A stretch of DNA of 64,000 bases from Acidovorax sp. (GTDB taxonomy: Bacteria > Pseudomonadota > Gammaproteobacteria > Burkholderiales > Burkholderiaceae_C). Both the position numbers and the translations under genes were made by a program. Location: assembly GCF_027492855.1 (NCBI RefSeq), contig NZ_JAPUDY010000066.1, positions 1-64,000 of the forward strand, read 5' to 3'. Below are positions 48,444-57,704 of the stretch, one piece after another; within the stretch, counting starts at the first letter, position 1; the number at the start of each line of letters is the position of its first letter. The notes under the pieces are model-generated. The model ran no database searches. It was not told where the DNA came from and was given only the letters and a program-made list of their open reading frames with translations.

Positions 48444-48509
48444 GCGAAATCCAAAAAATGAGAGGTTGTTTGCCAGCTGAAATCCGGCAGCTGATGATTT
48501 GGGGCCGGC

Positions 48510-48773
48510 TCAGAGAACTTCAATGGCGAGGGCGTGAACGCCTTGGTCAATAAATTCTTGCAGCGCATCATACACAAGGCGGTGCTGCGCCACGCGGGGC
48601 CGACCTGTAAAGAAAGGTGACGCAATGCGCACCCGGAAATGGGTGCCGAAGCCCGTGCCATTGGCTCCGGCGTGGCCTGCGTGAGCGGCACTTTCGTCCA
48701 GGACCTCCAGCTCTGTAGGGGTGAGCTTTTCGGCCAAAGCCTGGTGCATCTGTTGGGCAAGGGTCGTCGTCAT
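48510..48773 (-). CDS. BolA family protein
   Basis: An 87-residue BolA-fold protein. LTPTELEVLDESAAHAGHAG, THFRVRIASPFFTGRPRVAQ and HRLVYDALQEFIDQGVHALA match the class II KH-like fold. His residues (HAGHAG, QHR) are candidates for Fe-S sharing with a monothiol glutaredoxin. It lies between yciB and the isomerase gene, 24 bp after yciB. Confidence 0.92.
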   Translation of the reverse strand: MTTTLAQQMHQALAEKLTPTELEVLDESAAHAGHAGANGTGFGTHFRVRIASPFFTGRPRVAQHRLVYDALQEFIDQGVHALAIEVL

Positions 48774-48797
48774 GTGCGGCTTTGTGGGTGGGCTGTC

Positions 48798-49337
48798 TCA
48801 GGCGGTGGGCTCGTCGCTCTTGAGGTGCGGTGCGATGTAGATGCCCTGGCCGATCAGGAAGACCAGCGGAAAGGCGTAGCCCCAGAGCTTGAAGTCCACC
48901 CAGGCCTCGGTGCTGAAGTTGACCACTACGTAGGCGTTGATCGCCGACATGAAGGCGCAGTAAACGATCCAGGCCACGTTGAGCCGCAGCCACACCCGGT
49001 CGGGCAGCTCCAGCTGGCTGCCCAGCAGCATCTTGAGGAAGTTCTTCTTCATCGCCCACAGGGCAACGGCCAGCGCGATGGACATGGCGCCATAAAGCAC
49101 CGTGGGTTTCCATTTGATGAAGCGGTCGTCCTGCAGCACCAGCGTGAGCGTGCCAAACAGCAGGATGAGGACCAGCGTGACCTTGTGCATGGTCTGAAGG
49201 CGCCGGTCGATGGCATAGATCAGCGCCATCTGCGCTGCGGTGGCAGCCATGAGCACGGCAGTGCCCACGTAGATGCCATAAAACTTGTAGGCCCCGAAGA
49301 ACAGCAGGATGGGAAAGAAATCAATCAGAATTTTCAT
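48798..49337 (-). CDS. yciB: septation protein A / YciB inner membrane protein
   Basis: A 179-residue protein with five membrane helices, beginning [20 protein letters not shown], the family signature. [20 protein letters not shown] and [20 protein letters not shown] are conserved. The family supports cell division and envelope integrity. The ATG at 49337 is preferred; the in-frame extension overlaps msrB. It sits 23 bp after msrB. Confidence 0.94.
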   Translation of the reverse strand: MKILIDFFPILLFFGAYKFYGIYVGTAVLMAATAAQMALIYAIDRRLQTMHKVTLVLILLFGTLTLVLQDDRFIKWKPTVLYGAMSIALAVALWAMKKNFLKMLLGSQLELPDRVWLRLNVAWIVYCAFMSAINAYVVVNFSTEAWVDFKLWGYAFPLVFLIGQGIYIAPHLKSDEPTA

Positions 49338-49360
49338 GGAGTCGGGGACATTCTCGGCGT

Positions 49361-49774
49361 TCAGCCTCTGTCGGATTCGAAGTCGAGCGACGCTGAGTTC
49401 ATGCAATAGCGCAGGCCCGTGGGGGTGGGGCCGTCTTCAAACACGTGGCCCAGGTGCGCCCCACATTGTGCACACACCGTTTCGGTGCGGACCATGCCAT
49501 GGCTGCGGTCCACGATCTCTTTGATGGCGCCGGGGATGGCCTCGGAGAAGCTGGGCCAGCCGCAGCCCGCGTCGAACTTGGTGACCGAGTCGAACAGCTT
49601 GGCGCCGCAGCAGACGCAATGGTAGCTGCCATCGGCCCAGTGGGCTTCGTATTTGCCGGTGAAAGGGCGCTCCGTGGCCGCGTGGCGCGTGACCTGGAAA
49701 GCGGCGGGCTCGGCGCCTTTTTCGCGCAGCTCAGCCTGCCATTGGGCATCGGTTTTTTGAACAGAGTAGGTCAT
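49361..49774 (-). CDS. msrB: peptide methionine (R)-S-oxide reductase
   Basis: Repairs methionine-R-sulfoxide in proteins. It has 137 residues. Two CxxC pairs bind zinc ([24 protein letters not shown]). GCGWPSF holds the resolving Cys region and RYCMNSASL the catalytic Cys. Its ATG overlaps the selO stop in ATGA, so the two are translationally coupled, which fits a joint redox role. Confidence 0.96.
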   Translation of the reverse strand: MTYSVQKTDAQWQAELREKGAEPAAFQVTRHAATERPFTGKYEAHWADGSYHCVCCGAKLFDSVTKFDAGCGWPSFSEAIPGAIKEIVDRSHGMVRTETVCAQCGAHLGHVFEDGPTPTGLRYCMNSASLDFESDRG

Positions 49775-51252
49775 GATGAACAGCTGATCTCAATGGAAGA
49801 TGCCCAGTCGGGCGGGAAGGCTGCGTAGGCGTCGTGCCCTGGGTGCTCGTCAAAGGGATGTTCCAGCAGCCGCTGAAGGGTTTGGAGTTCGCTGAAGTCG
49901 CCGAGTTTCGCTGCGCGGATGGCCTGCTCGCCCAGGTGGTTGCGCAGGATGAATTTGGGGTTGGTTTTGAGCATTAAATTGGCACTTTGCGCACGATCAT
50001 CAAGCGCAAGCAGCTCTGAATATGATAGCAACCATGTGTCGAAAGCCGCCCGGTCCGCGAACAGGTCGCGCGCTGGCTCGAAATCGCTGCTGCCCACGGC
50101 GTGTGACAGGCGCCGCCAAAAGATCGTGTAGTCCACGCCGTTCTTGGCCAGCAGGGTCAGGACGCCGTCGATCAGTGCCGCATCCTGCTCGCGCACGGCG
50201 CCAAGGCCCAGTTTGGCGCGCATGCGGGCCATGAAGGCTTCGGGGAAGACGGTTTTGTATGGCTCCAATGCGGCTTTGGCCAGATCCTCGTCGCCGATCA
50301 GCGGCAGCAGGGCCTGGGCCAGGGCAAACAGGTTCCAGTACGCCACGTTGGGCTGGCGGTTGTAGGCGTAGCGGCCCTGCGTGTCGCTGTGGTTGCCCAC
50401 ATGGCCGGGCACGAAGGCGTCGAGAAACTGGAACGGGCCGTAGTCGATGGTCAGGCCCAGGATGCTCATGTTGTCGGTGTTCATCACCCCGTGGCTAAAT
50501 CCCACAGCCTGCCATTGGGCCATGAGATGGGCCGTGCGCTCGCTCACGACCTGTAGCAGGGCGGCGTAGGCATTGCCGCCCAATTCAGTGGTGCTGCGGC
50601 ATTCCGGGTAGTAGCGGTCGATGACGTAGTCGGCCAGCGTGCGCAGTTGGGGCTCCATGCCGTTGGCCGAAAAGTGCTCGAAATGGCCGAAGCGCACAAA
50701 GCTCTGCGCCACGCGGGTGACCACGGCGGCGGTTTCGGTTTCCTCCCGGCGCACGGGGGCTGGCGAGCCAACGATACATAGCGCCCGCGAGGTGGGTACA
50801 CCCAGTCCATGCATGGCTTCGCTGCACAGAAATTCGCGGATGCTGGAGCGCAGCACGGCGCGCCCGTCGCCCATGCGGGAGTAGGGCGTGCGGCCCGCCC
50901 CCTTGAGCTGAATCTCCCAGCCGCTGGCGGTTTCGCCCAGCAAAATGGCCCGGCCATCGCCGAGCTGGCCCGCCCACACGCCAAACTGGTGCCCGCTGTA
51001 CACGCTGGAAAGCGAACGGCCCCCTGCGGGCAGAGCGTTGCCTGCGAAGACCTGCAGCGCTGCGTCGCTGTGCAACCAGGTGCTGTCAAGACCGATGAGT
51101 GCAGCCACATCGGTGCTCACGCCCACCCAGTGGGGCGAGGGCAGCGGGCTGGGGCGCAGTTCGGTGAAAAAGTCCGGGCCCAGCGCGGCGAAACGGTGGT
51201 CCCAGGCCAGGCCGGTTTCGGGGCGGGTGGCGCTGTCGGCGGTGGGGTTCAT
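49771..51252 (-). CDS. selO: SelO/YdiU pseudokinase protein adenylyltransferase
   Basis: A 493-residue protein of the SelO family, which transfers AMP to protein Ser/Thr/Tyr and has been linked to redox stress. The atypical kinase core is visible: [80 protein letters not shown] and DYGPF. The C-terminus is ISCSS, with Cys (TGT codon) at the position occupied by selenocysteine in eukaryotic SelO. The ATG at 51252 is chosen; the frame runs further upstream without family sequence. It overlaps msrB by 4 bp. Confidence 0.94.
   Translation of the reverse strand: MNPTADSATRPETGLAWDHRFAALGPDFFTELRPSPLPSPHWVGVSTDVAALIGLDSTWLHSDAALQVFAGNALPAGGRSLSSVYSGHQFGVWAGQLGDGRAILLGETASGWEIQLKGAGRTPYSRMGDGRAVLRSSIREFLCSEAMHGLGVPTSRALCIVGSPAPVRREETETAAVVTRVAQSFVRFGHFEHFSANGMEPQLRTLADYVIDRYYPECRSTTELGGNAYAALLQVVSERTAHLMAQWQAVGFSHGVMNTDNMSILGLTIDYGPFQFLDAFVPGHVGNHSDTQGRYAYNRQPNVAYWNLFALAQALLPLIGDEDLAKAALEPYKTVFPEAFMARMRAKLGLGAVREQDAALIDGVLTLLAKNGVDYTIFWRRLSHAVGSSDFEPARDLFADRAAFDTWLLSYSELLALDDRAQSANLMLKTNPKFILRNHLGEQAIRAAKLGDFSELQTLQRLLEHPFDEHPGHDAYAAFPPDWASSIEISCSS
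49984..50030. repeat. palindromic repeat copy inside selO
   Basis: TCATCAAGCGCAAGCAGCT (49997-50015) is identical over 19 bases to the reverse complement of the intergenic repeat at 19362-19380, and the following CTGAATATGATAGC matches its ATTAATTTAATAGC flank. It encodes [20 protein letters not shown] of SelO, between two conserved blocks, without frame damage. This is the clearest case of the intergenic repeat being coding. Confidence 0.75.
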
Positions 51253-51323
51253 GGCTGGAATTGTCTCGCACCATGGATGACCCGGTGTGGGCAGGGCCTT
51301 GGCAGGCCGGGGCGTTTGCCGCC

Positions 51324-52391
51324 CTATGCGCTGGGGGTGAGCGCTTCGGCCTCGGCCCCAGGCTGCTGCTGTTGCTGCTGCAATTGCGCGCGGTACTGCC
51401 CCGGCGGCATGCCAAACCAGCGTTTGCAGGCGCGGAACATGTTGCTCTGGTCGGCAAAGCCCAACAGGTCGGCCACTTCGGTCAGGTTGCGGCGGGGGTC
51501 TGACAGGTACTGGCGGGCCAACTCGCAGCGCGTGTCGTCGAGCAACTGCTGGTAGGTGGCCGATTCGGCCTGCAGCCTGCGCTGCAGGGTGCGGTCGGTC
51601 ATGTGCAGGCGGGCGGCGATGTCGTCGCGGCGCGGTTCGCCCTTGTGAAGGATGCGTGCCACCTCGGTGCGCACCCGCGTGCTGGCCAGCGAATGGCCGA
51701 GTTGGTCGAGTTCGGTTTCCACCAGCCGTTCGTGCATGGCCCACAGGCTAGGGTTGTGTGTGGGGATGCTGGCCAGCAAATCTGCCTCGGCCAGAAGGAA
51801 TCGGTTGGCTGGCTGGCCAAAGCGCGGAAGCATGCCAAAGGCGGCTTGATAGCGCGCTTCATTGCCAGCGGCCGGTGGCGGCGTGACCAGCTCCACGCCC
51901 AGGGGTCGCAGGTCGCGGCGCGTGAGCCAGCAGCACAGCGTGAACAGCGTGAGCAGCGCGTATTCCACACGCTGGCGCGGAATGGGCCGGGCGGCGCCGA
52001 TGTGCGTGATGGACAGCCAGTAGCCGCCGCGCGCATCGCGCTCCATGTCGAAGGTGGTGCAGTCTGAAATCACCGCCATGTGGCGCCTGAGGTGCTGAAA
52101 CCCCACCAGCAGGCTGGGGCCGGACGCCAGCGCATAGCCCACCACATCCACGTTGCCGTAGCGGGCCGTGAGGTGTGGGCACAGGCCCAGATCCACCTTG
52201 CCCGAGCGCGCCACGGCCAGCTCCCACAGTCGGCTGACCCGGTCCACATCCACGCGGGTTTGTGGCTGCTGCAACGATGCGAGGTCGATGCCTGCCTCGC
52301 TGCACAGCTCGGCCACCGGCAGCCCTTCGGCGGCCATCATGTCGGTGGTGCCGCGCACCCAGGCGGCAGAGCTTGTACGGTGGGAAGTCAT
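51324..52391 (-). CDS. AraC-family transcriptional regulator
   Basis: A 355-residue regulator of the type with an N-terminal Arabinose_bd-like domain (about residues 20-210) and a C-terminal double helix-turn-helix ([49 protein letters not shown]). A polyglutamine run ([10 protein letters not shown]) follows the DNA-binding domain. OruR/ArgR-like relatives are activators. It is divergent from a truncated lipoprotein start at 52564, its possible former target, and lies 71 bp before selO. Confidence 0.9.
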   Translation of the reverse strand: MTSHRTSSAAWVRGTTDMMAAEGLPVAELCSEAGIDLASLQQPQTRVDVDRVSRLWELAVARSGKVDLGLCPHLTARYGNVDVVGYALASGPSLLVGFQHLRRHMAVISDCTTFDMERDARGGYWLSITHIGAARPIPRQRVEYALLTLFTLCCWLTRRDLRPLGVELVTPPPAAGNEARYQAAFGMLPRFGQPANRFLLAEADLLASIPTHNPSLWAMHERLVETELDQLGHSLASTRVRTEVARILHKGEPRRDDIAARLHMTDRTLQRRLQAESATYQQLLDDTRCELARQYLSDPRRNLTEVADLLGFADQSNMFRACKRWFGMPPGQYRAQLQQQQQQPGAEAEALTPSA

Positions 52392-52563
52392 GGCTTCAGC
52401 GGGGATCAGGGTTTACGCGCGATGGTGGCCTGAAGTCAGTGTTTTGGCAAGGTTGCGATAGTACCGAAAGGCCCGCTGTTTTCCACAATCCAGCCTCAAG
52501 GTTGTGCCTTATTTATTGGATGGGATGCGTTCCCGAAGCTTCTAAGAAAAGTTGAGACAAGAC

Positions 52564-52692
52564 ATGGTTGATGTGTGTTGGCGTAAGCCCCAATGGTTGG
52601 GGGTGGTGAGTTTCTCGCTGGCAATGGCTGGCTGTGGCGACGGCGGTTCGGGCGCTGTGCCAGGGGCGTTCCCACCGGTGGCAATCCTTTGA
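52564..52692 (+). pseudogene. truncated lipoprotein start, remnant of an RND efflux adaptor gene
   Basis: A 42-codon frame: MVDVCWRKPQWLGVVSFSLA followed by MAGCGDGGSGAVPGAFPPVAIL and TGA. The hydrophobic stretch and the lipobox LAMAGC followed by an acidic/Gly/Pro-rich tail ending PPVAIL closely resemble the first 40 residues of AcrA-like membrane fusion lipoproteins, which then continue with a V-rich strand. Here the frame stops and no adaptor, RND pump or TolC gene follows; the next gene is the Crp/Fnr gene on the other strand. Probably a remnant left by deletion; a genuine small lipoprotein is the alternative. Confidence 0.45.
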
Positions 52693-52723
52693 GCCGCGCG
52701 CTTGCGCAGAAAGCGGCGTCAGG

Positions 52724-53410
52724 TCATTGCGCCGCCGTGGCCGCGAGGTACGCGTTGAGCGCATCGTCGTCCACGATGGCCACGCGCCCGAAATCCAGCG
52801 ACACGATGCCCATGTCTTCCATCACACGCAACACCTTGTTCACGGTCTGCCGCGACAGGCCCACCAACTGGCCCAACTCGTCCTGTGTGAGGTTCAGCCT
52901 CCGTGTGCTGCGCCAGAACAGCCGACTCAGGTACAGCGCCACGCGGTGCTCGGTGGACTGCGTGCGCCCGGCCTCGATGATGGTCATGGCCTGCCCCAGC
53001 CGCATGTTCAGGTGCAGCACCAGAAACTGGTTGAAGGCCAGGCTGGTCTCGCGCAGCATGGCAAACAGCGGCAGTGGCAGGCACATCAGTGTGGTGGGGC
53101 GCAGTGCCACCACGTGGTATCTGCGGGGCTCGGGCTTCATGGCCGAGCCTTCGCCAAACCATTCGCCATCTGGCACGCCGATAAAAGCCGAAGACCGCCC
53201 TTTGCTGGCCGGGCTCTGCAGCATGACCAGGCCCGAGAGCACCGCATGCCAGCCCGCCACGGCGCTGCCCGCAGGCAGCATGACCTCGCCCTTGCCACCT
53301 TGCGCCGTGAACACCTCGCTGCGCAGGCGCTCTTGCAGCGCGGCGGGAACGCTGGCAAACCAGAGCTGGGCTGAAATGAACCGCGGAGCAGATGGCGAGG
53401 CGCTGAGCAT
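52724..53410 (-). CDS. Crp/Fnr-family transcriptional regulator
   Basis: A 228-residue regulator. The N-terminal cyclic-nucleotide-binding fold includes GGKGEVMLPAGSAVAGWHAV, VPDGEWFGEGSAMKPEPRRY and VVALRPTTLMCLPL. The dimer helix is FLVLHLNMRLGQAMTIIEAG. The C-terminal helix-turn-helix is LTQDELGQLVGLSRQTVNKV. No N-terminal Cys cluster as in Fnr is present in the chosen form. The ATG at 53410 is preferred to the long upstream frame. It is divergent from the acyl-CoA ligase gene (204 bp), so it may control it. Confidence 0.88.
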   Translation of the reverse strand: MLSASPSAPRFISAQLWFASVPAALQERLRSEVFTAQGGKGEVMLPAGSAVAGWHAVLSGLVMLQSPASKGRSSAFIGVPDGEWFGEGSAMKPEPRRYHVVALRPTTLMCLPLPLFAMLRETSLAFNQFLVLHLNMRLGQAMTIIEAGRTQSTEHRVALYLSRLFWRSTRRLNLTQDELGQLVGLSRQTVNKVLRVMEDMGIVSLDFGRVAIVDDDALNAYLAATAAQ

Positions 53411-53613
53411 GTGCGCGATTGTCGCCGCACCGGGGCGCAAAGTGCAGGGTAATCCCTCGGCCTTTGTCAATGGAACGACAGGTGTTGGCGGCTGCATGCA
53501 TGCGGCGCACACTGGAGCGCTACCGGCCGGCGCGCATGACGTTGGAGACACATGGGTTTCAGGCTGCGCGTTACCATGATCTTTCCCTTCACTACAACAT
53601 CCAAGGAGCTCCC

Positions 53614-55257
53614 ATGCTGGGCCTGATGCAAAGTCAACCATTGCTGATTTCGTCGCTGATCGAGTTCGCCGAACGCCACCATGGCGACGCCGAAATCGTC
53701 TCCCGACGGGTAGAGGGTGACATTCATCGCTACACCTATCGCGACCTGGCTGCGCGAGCGCGTCGGCTGGCTGGTGCGCTGGACGATCTGCAACTGCAGT
53801 TCGGCGACCGCGTGGCTACACTGGCCTGGAATGGCTACCGCCACATGGAGATGTACTTTGGCGTCTCCGGCTCAGGCCGCGTGCTGCACACCGTCAACCC
53901 GCGCCTGCACCCCGACCAGATCGCATGGATCGTCAACCACGCCGAAGACCAGGTGCTGTGTTTTGATGTCACCTTCTTGCCCCTGGTGCAGGCGGTGCAC
54001 GCCAAGTGCCCCACGGTGAAGAAGTGGGTGGCCTTGTGTGATGCCGACAAGCTGCCTGCGGATTCGGGCATCCCTGGCCTCACGAGCTACGAAGCCTGGA
54101 TCGGCGCGCATTCGCCCGACTACGCCTGGCCCGAATTCGACGAGAACTCGGCATCGAGCATGTGCTACACCAGCGGCACCACGGGCAACCCCAAGGCCGC
54201 GCTGTACAGCCACCGCTCCACCACGCTGCATGCTTACGCTGCCGCATTGCCCGATGTGATGTGCCTCTCGGCCCGTGATTCGGTGCTGCCCGTGGTCCCC
54301 ATGTTCCACGTCAACGCCTGGGGCATTCCTTATTCGGCAGCGCTCACGGGTTGCAAGCTGGTGTTCCCCGGCCCGGCCATGGACGGCAAGTCGATCTACG
54401 AACTCATCGAGACCGAGAAGGTCAGCTATGCGGCGGGCGTGCCCACCGTGTGGCAGATGATGCTGGGCCATATGAAGGCCGGAGGACTGAAGTTCTCCAC
54501 GCTCAAGCGCACGGTGATTGGTGGTTCGGCCTGCCCACCCGCCATGATCCATGCCTTCAAGGATGAATATGGCGTGGAGGTGCTGCACGCCTGGGGCATG
54601 ACCGAGATGAGCCCGCTGGGCACGCTGTGCACGCTGAAGAACAAGCACCTGGCTCTGCCCAAGGACGAGCAGATGAAGATCTTGCTCAAACAGGGCCGTG
54701 CGATCTATGGCGTGGACATGAAGATCGTGGACGGCGAGGGCAACGAACTGCCTTGGGACGGCAAGACCTATGGCGATCTGCTGGTCAAGGGCCCGTGGAT
54801 CGTGGCCAGCTACTTCAAGGGCGAGGGCGGCAATCCGCTTGTCAAGGATGCCCAGGGCAGGGAGTGGTTCCCCACGGGCGACGTGGCCACCATCGACGCC
54901 GACGGCTTCATGCAGATTACCGACCGCAGCAAGGACGTGATCAAGTCCGGCGGCGAATGGATCAGCTCCATCGACATCGAGAACATTGCGATGGGGCACC
55001 CTGCGATTGCAATGGCGGCTTGCGTGGGCATGCCGCACCCCAAGTGGGACGAGCGCCCCATCGTGGCCGTGGTCAAGCGTCCTGGCGCAGAGGTCACGCG
55101 CGAAGAACTGTTGGCCTTCTACGAGGGTAAAACGGCCAAGTGGCAGATCCCCGATGACGTGGTGTTCGTGGAGTCGATTCCATTGGGCGCCACCGGCAAG
55201 ATGCTCAAGACAAAGTTGCGTGAGCAACTCAAGGATTACAAGCTTCCGGGCCTGTGA
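53614..55257 (+). CDS. AMP-forming medium/long-chain acyl-CoA synthetase (AlkK-like)
   Basis: A 547-residue ligase that activates a carboxylic acid with ATP and Co[21 protein letters not shown] resembles AlkK-type ligases. The AMP-binding loop is [19 protein letters not shown], with [11 protein letters not shown] (A5), [20 protein letters not shown] (A7/A8) and the acetylation-type Lys in [17 protein letters not shown] at 53603 marks the ATG at 53614. It stands before a LIV-type importer and close to fadB and thiolase genes, suggesting it activates the imported acid or fatty acids for beta-oxidation. Confidence 0.93.
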   Translation: MLGLMQSQPLLISSLIEFAERHHGDAEIVSRRVEGDIHRYTYRDLAARARRLAGALDDLQLQFGDRVATLAWNGYRHMEMYFGVSGSGRVLHTVNPRLHPDQIAWIVNHAEDQVLCFDVTFLPLVQAVHAKCPTVKKWVALCDADKLPADSGIPGLTSYEAWIGAHSPDYAWPEFDENSASSMCYTSGTTGNPKAALYSHRSTTLHAYAAALPDVMCLSARDSVLPVVPMFHVNAWGIPYSAALTGCKLVFPGPAMDGKSIYELIETEKVSYAAGVPTVWQMMLGHMKAGGLKFSTLKRTVIGGSACPPAMIHAFKDEYGVEVLHAWGMTEMSPLGTLCTLKNKHLALPKDEQMKILLKQGRAIYGVDMKIVDGEGNELPWDGKTYGDLLVKGPWIVASYFKGEGGNPLVKDAQGREWFPTGDVATIDADGFMQITDRSKDVIKSGGEWISSIDIENIAMGHPAIAMAACVGMPHPKWDERPIVAVVKRPGAEVTREELLAFYEGKTAKWQIPDDVVFVESIPLGATGKMLKTKLREQLKDYKLPGL

Positions 55258-55444
55258 GAAGGGCGTGGCTCAACCGGGTCTGCGCCATGCGCGCGGGCCT
55301 CGGTTTGGCTGCCCACGATTGGCGTGTGAGCTCGGGGGAGCGCTGCGCCAGTCACGTGTGCGACGCTGGTAGGGGCAATCCCTGAGCATCGCTTTGTTGC
55401 AACGCGGTACGCTGCGTTGTGTCGATTCACTAGGAGACAAAACC

Positions 55445-56677
55445 ATGAAATTTGCTATTAAGGCTGTAGCGGCATCGGTAATTCTGGCAAGCGCTGGCGG
55501 GGCATTCGCTCAAAAGGGCGAAACAGTGAAAATCGCTTGGCTCGACCCCCTGTCGGGCCTGATGGCAGCCGTTGGAACGAACCAGCTCAAGAGCTTCCAG
55601 TTCATCTCTGAAGAGTTCAACAAGAAGAACGCCGCAGGCGTCAAATTCGAGATCATCGGCATCGACAACAAGCTCAGCCCGCAAGAGACTACCAGCGCCC
55701 TGCGCTCGGCCATGGACCAGGGCGTGCGCTACGTGGTGCAGGGCAACGGATCGGGCCCTGCGCTGGCCATCATGGATGCGCTGGAAAAACACAACGCACG
55801 CAATCCCGGCAAGGAAGTTCTGTTCCTGAACTATGCCGCCGTGGACCCAGACCTCACCAACAGCAAGTGCAGCTACTGGCACTTCCGCCTGGATGCAGAC
55901 ACCTCCATGAAGATGGAGGCGCTGACGACCTACATGAAGGATCTGCCCGAGGTCAAGAAGGTTTATCTGATCAACCAGAACTATTCGCACGGCCACCAGG
56001 TCTCGAAGTTCGCCAAGGAAATGATGCAGCGCAAGCGCCCCGACGTGCAGTTTGTCGGCGACGACCTGCACCCCCTGGCCCAGGTGCGTGACTTTGCTCC
56101 CTACATCGCCAAGATCAAACAGTCGGGTGCCGACAGCGTGATCACCGGCAACTGGGGCTCCGACCTGGCGCTGCTGATCAAGGCCGCCAACGATGCGGGC
56201 CTGAACAACGTCAACTTCTACACCTACTACGGCGCCGTCACGGGCAGCCCCACCGCCATGGGCGCAGCCGCCGCAGGGCGCGTGTACATGGTGTCTTACT
56301 CGCACATGAACATGCCGGGTGAGATCAACAAGATCGTGGTGGACTACAAGAAGAAGTTCAACGACGACATGTACACAGGCTCGGTCTATCACGCCTTCTC
56401 CATGCTGTCGGAGGGCTTTGCCAAGGCCAAGTCTACTGACCCGGTGAAGGTGGCTGCGGCGCTGGAAGGCATGAAGTTCAAGAGCTTCAACGGCGAAGTC
56501 GAGATGCGCAAGACCGACCACCAGTTGCAGCAAGGCCTGTTCATTACGAAGTGGGAAAAGGCCGGTGGAAAGTACCCACTGGACTCCGAAAGCACGGGCT
56601 ACACCTTTGCCCCTGTGAAGTACTACGAGCCCTATGTGGCCAGCACGCCCACCTCGTGCCAGATGAAGCGTCCGTAA
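55445..56677 (+). CDS. LIV-type ABC transporter substrate-binding protein, transporter 2
   Basis: A 410-residue periplasmic protein of the Peripla_BP_6 family. It has a Sec signal ending GGAFAQK, then VKIAWLDPLSGLMAAVGTNQ, VVQGNGSGPALAIMDALEKH, YLINQNYSHGHQVSKFAKEM and YTYYGAVTGSPTAMGAAAAG. It differs clearly from the binding protein of transporter 1. TAGGAGA precedes the ATG at 55445. A terminator-like hairpin after the stop probably keeps its expression above that of the permeases. The ligand is unknown; a fatty or aromatic carboxylate is suggested by the neighbouring ligase. Confidence 0.93.
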   Translation: MKFAIKAVAASVILASAGGAFAQKGETVKIAWLDPLSGLMAAVGTNQLKSFQFISEEFNKKNAAGVKFEIIGIDNKLSPQETTSALRSAMDQGVRYVVQGNGSGPALAIMDALEKHNARNPGKEVLFLNYAAVDPDLTNSKCSYWHFRLDADTSMKMEALTTYMKDLPEVKKVYLINQNYSHGHQVSKFAKEMMQRKRPDVQFVGDDLHPLAQVRDFAPYIAKIKQSGADSVITGNWGSDLALLIKAANDAGLNNVNFYTYYGAVTGSPTAMGAAAAGRVYMVSYSHMNMPGEINKIVVDYKKKFNDDMYTGSVYHAFSMLSEGFAKAKSTDPVKVAAALEGMKFKSFNGEVEMRKTDHQLQQGLFITKWEKAGGKYPLDSESTGYTFAPVKYYEPYVASTPTSCQMKRP

Positions 56678-56696
56678 GTCTTGCTGACCGCTTCGA

Positions 56697-56724
56697 GGCC
56701 CGACTTGGCTCGGGCCTTTTTTTT
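56697..56724 (+). terminator. intra-operon terminator after the binding-protein gene
   Basis: GGCCCGA, loop CTTGGC, TCGGGCC, then eight T. It sits 20 bp after the binding-protein stop and 22 bp before the LivH start, so a fraction of transcripts must read through to express the permeases. Confidence 0.88.
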
Positions 56725-56746
56725 CCCTTTGTAATGAAAAATTCCA

Positions 56747-57700
56747 ATGAATCTCGAGTTTTTCGTCATCTCCTTGCTGAACGGCGTGAGCTACGGGCTC
56801 CTGCTGTTCATGCTGAGCTCTGGCCTCACGCTGATCTTCAGCATGATGGGCGTGCTCAATTTTGCGCACACCAGTTTCTACATGCTGGGCGCCTATTTCG
56901 CGTTCACCATCTCTGGGGTGGTGGGCTTCTGGCCTGCGCTCGTGATCTCGCCGTTGGTGGTGTTCGTGTTGGGTGCCGCCTTCGAGCGTTATTGCCTGCG
57001 CCGCGTGCACAAGTTCGGCCATGTGCCTGAGCTGCTGGTCACGTTCGGCCTTTCGTACCTGATTCTGGAAGTGGTGCAGCTTGTGTGGGGCCGCTCCACT
57101 GTGCCCTACGGCCTGCCCGAGCAACTGCAGGGCCCGTTGTTCACGCTGTATGGCACGCAGTTCCCCAAGTCGCGTTCGTTTGTGATGCTGGTGGCGATGC
57201 TGATGCTGGTGTCGGTGTGGCTCCTTTTGACGCGCACGCGCATCGGCCTCGTGATCCAGGCCGCACTGAAGTACCCCGAGATGGTGGAAGCGTTGGGCCA
57301 CAACGTGCCCCGCGTATTCATGCTGGTGTTCGGCGGTGGCGCTGCGCTGGCGGGCCTGGCGGGTGTGATCGGCGGCAACACCTATGTCACCGAGCCCGCG
57401 ATGGCTGCTTCGGTGGGCTCGATCATCTTCGTGGTGGTGGTGGTGGGTGGCATGGGATCGCTGGCCGGTGCCTTCCTGGCATCGCTGCTCATCGGCCTGG
57501 TGCAAACCTTCGCTGTGGCGCTCGACTACTCGCTGATCAACGTCTTCGAGGCCGTGGGCGTGGCCGTGACCGACCAGACCTTTGGTTACCCCTTGCTCAA
57601 ACTCACGATCTCCCAGGTGGCGCCTATCCTGCCTTACCTGTTCCTCGTGCTGATTCTGATCTTCCGCCCCAAGGGCCTTTTGGGCACGCGGGAGGATTGA
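56747..57700 (+). CDS. livH: LIV-type ABC transporter permease (LivH-like), transporter 2
   Basis: A 317-residue permease: GLTLIFSMMGVLNFAHTSFY, LLVTFGLSYLILEVVQLVWG, LKYPEMVEALGHNVPRVFML (coupling loop) and VVVVVGGMGSLAGAFLASLL. It has about eight helices. The spacing to livM is 4 bp, so the two are cotranslated. Confidence 0.93.
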   Translation: MNLEFFVISLLNGVSYGLLLFMLSSGLTLIFSMMGVLNFAHTSFYMLGAYFAFTISGVVGFWPALVISPLVVFVLGAAFERYCLRRVHKFGHVPELLVTFGLSYLILEVVQLVWGRSTVPYGLPEQLQGPLFTLYGTQFPKSRSFVMLVAMLMLVSVWLLLTRTRIGLVIQAALKYPEMVEALGHNVPRVFMLVFGGGAALAGLAGVIGGNTYVTEPAMAASVGSIIFVVVVVGGMGSLAGAFLASLLIGLVQTFAVALDYSLINVFEAVGVAVTDQTFGYPLLKLTISQVAPILPYLFLVLILIFRPKGLLGTRED

Positions 57701-57704
57701 TGCC

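Noticed and set aside
49771-49790. Selenocysteine at the SelO C-terminus
   Set aside because: The residue is Cys encoded by TGT; the only TGA is the true stop, and no SECIS-like hairpin was looked for beyond it.
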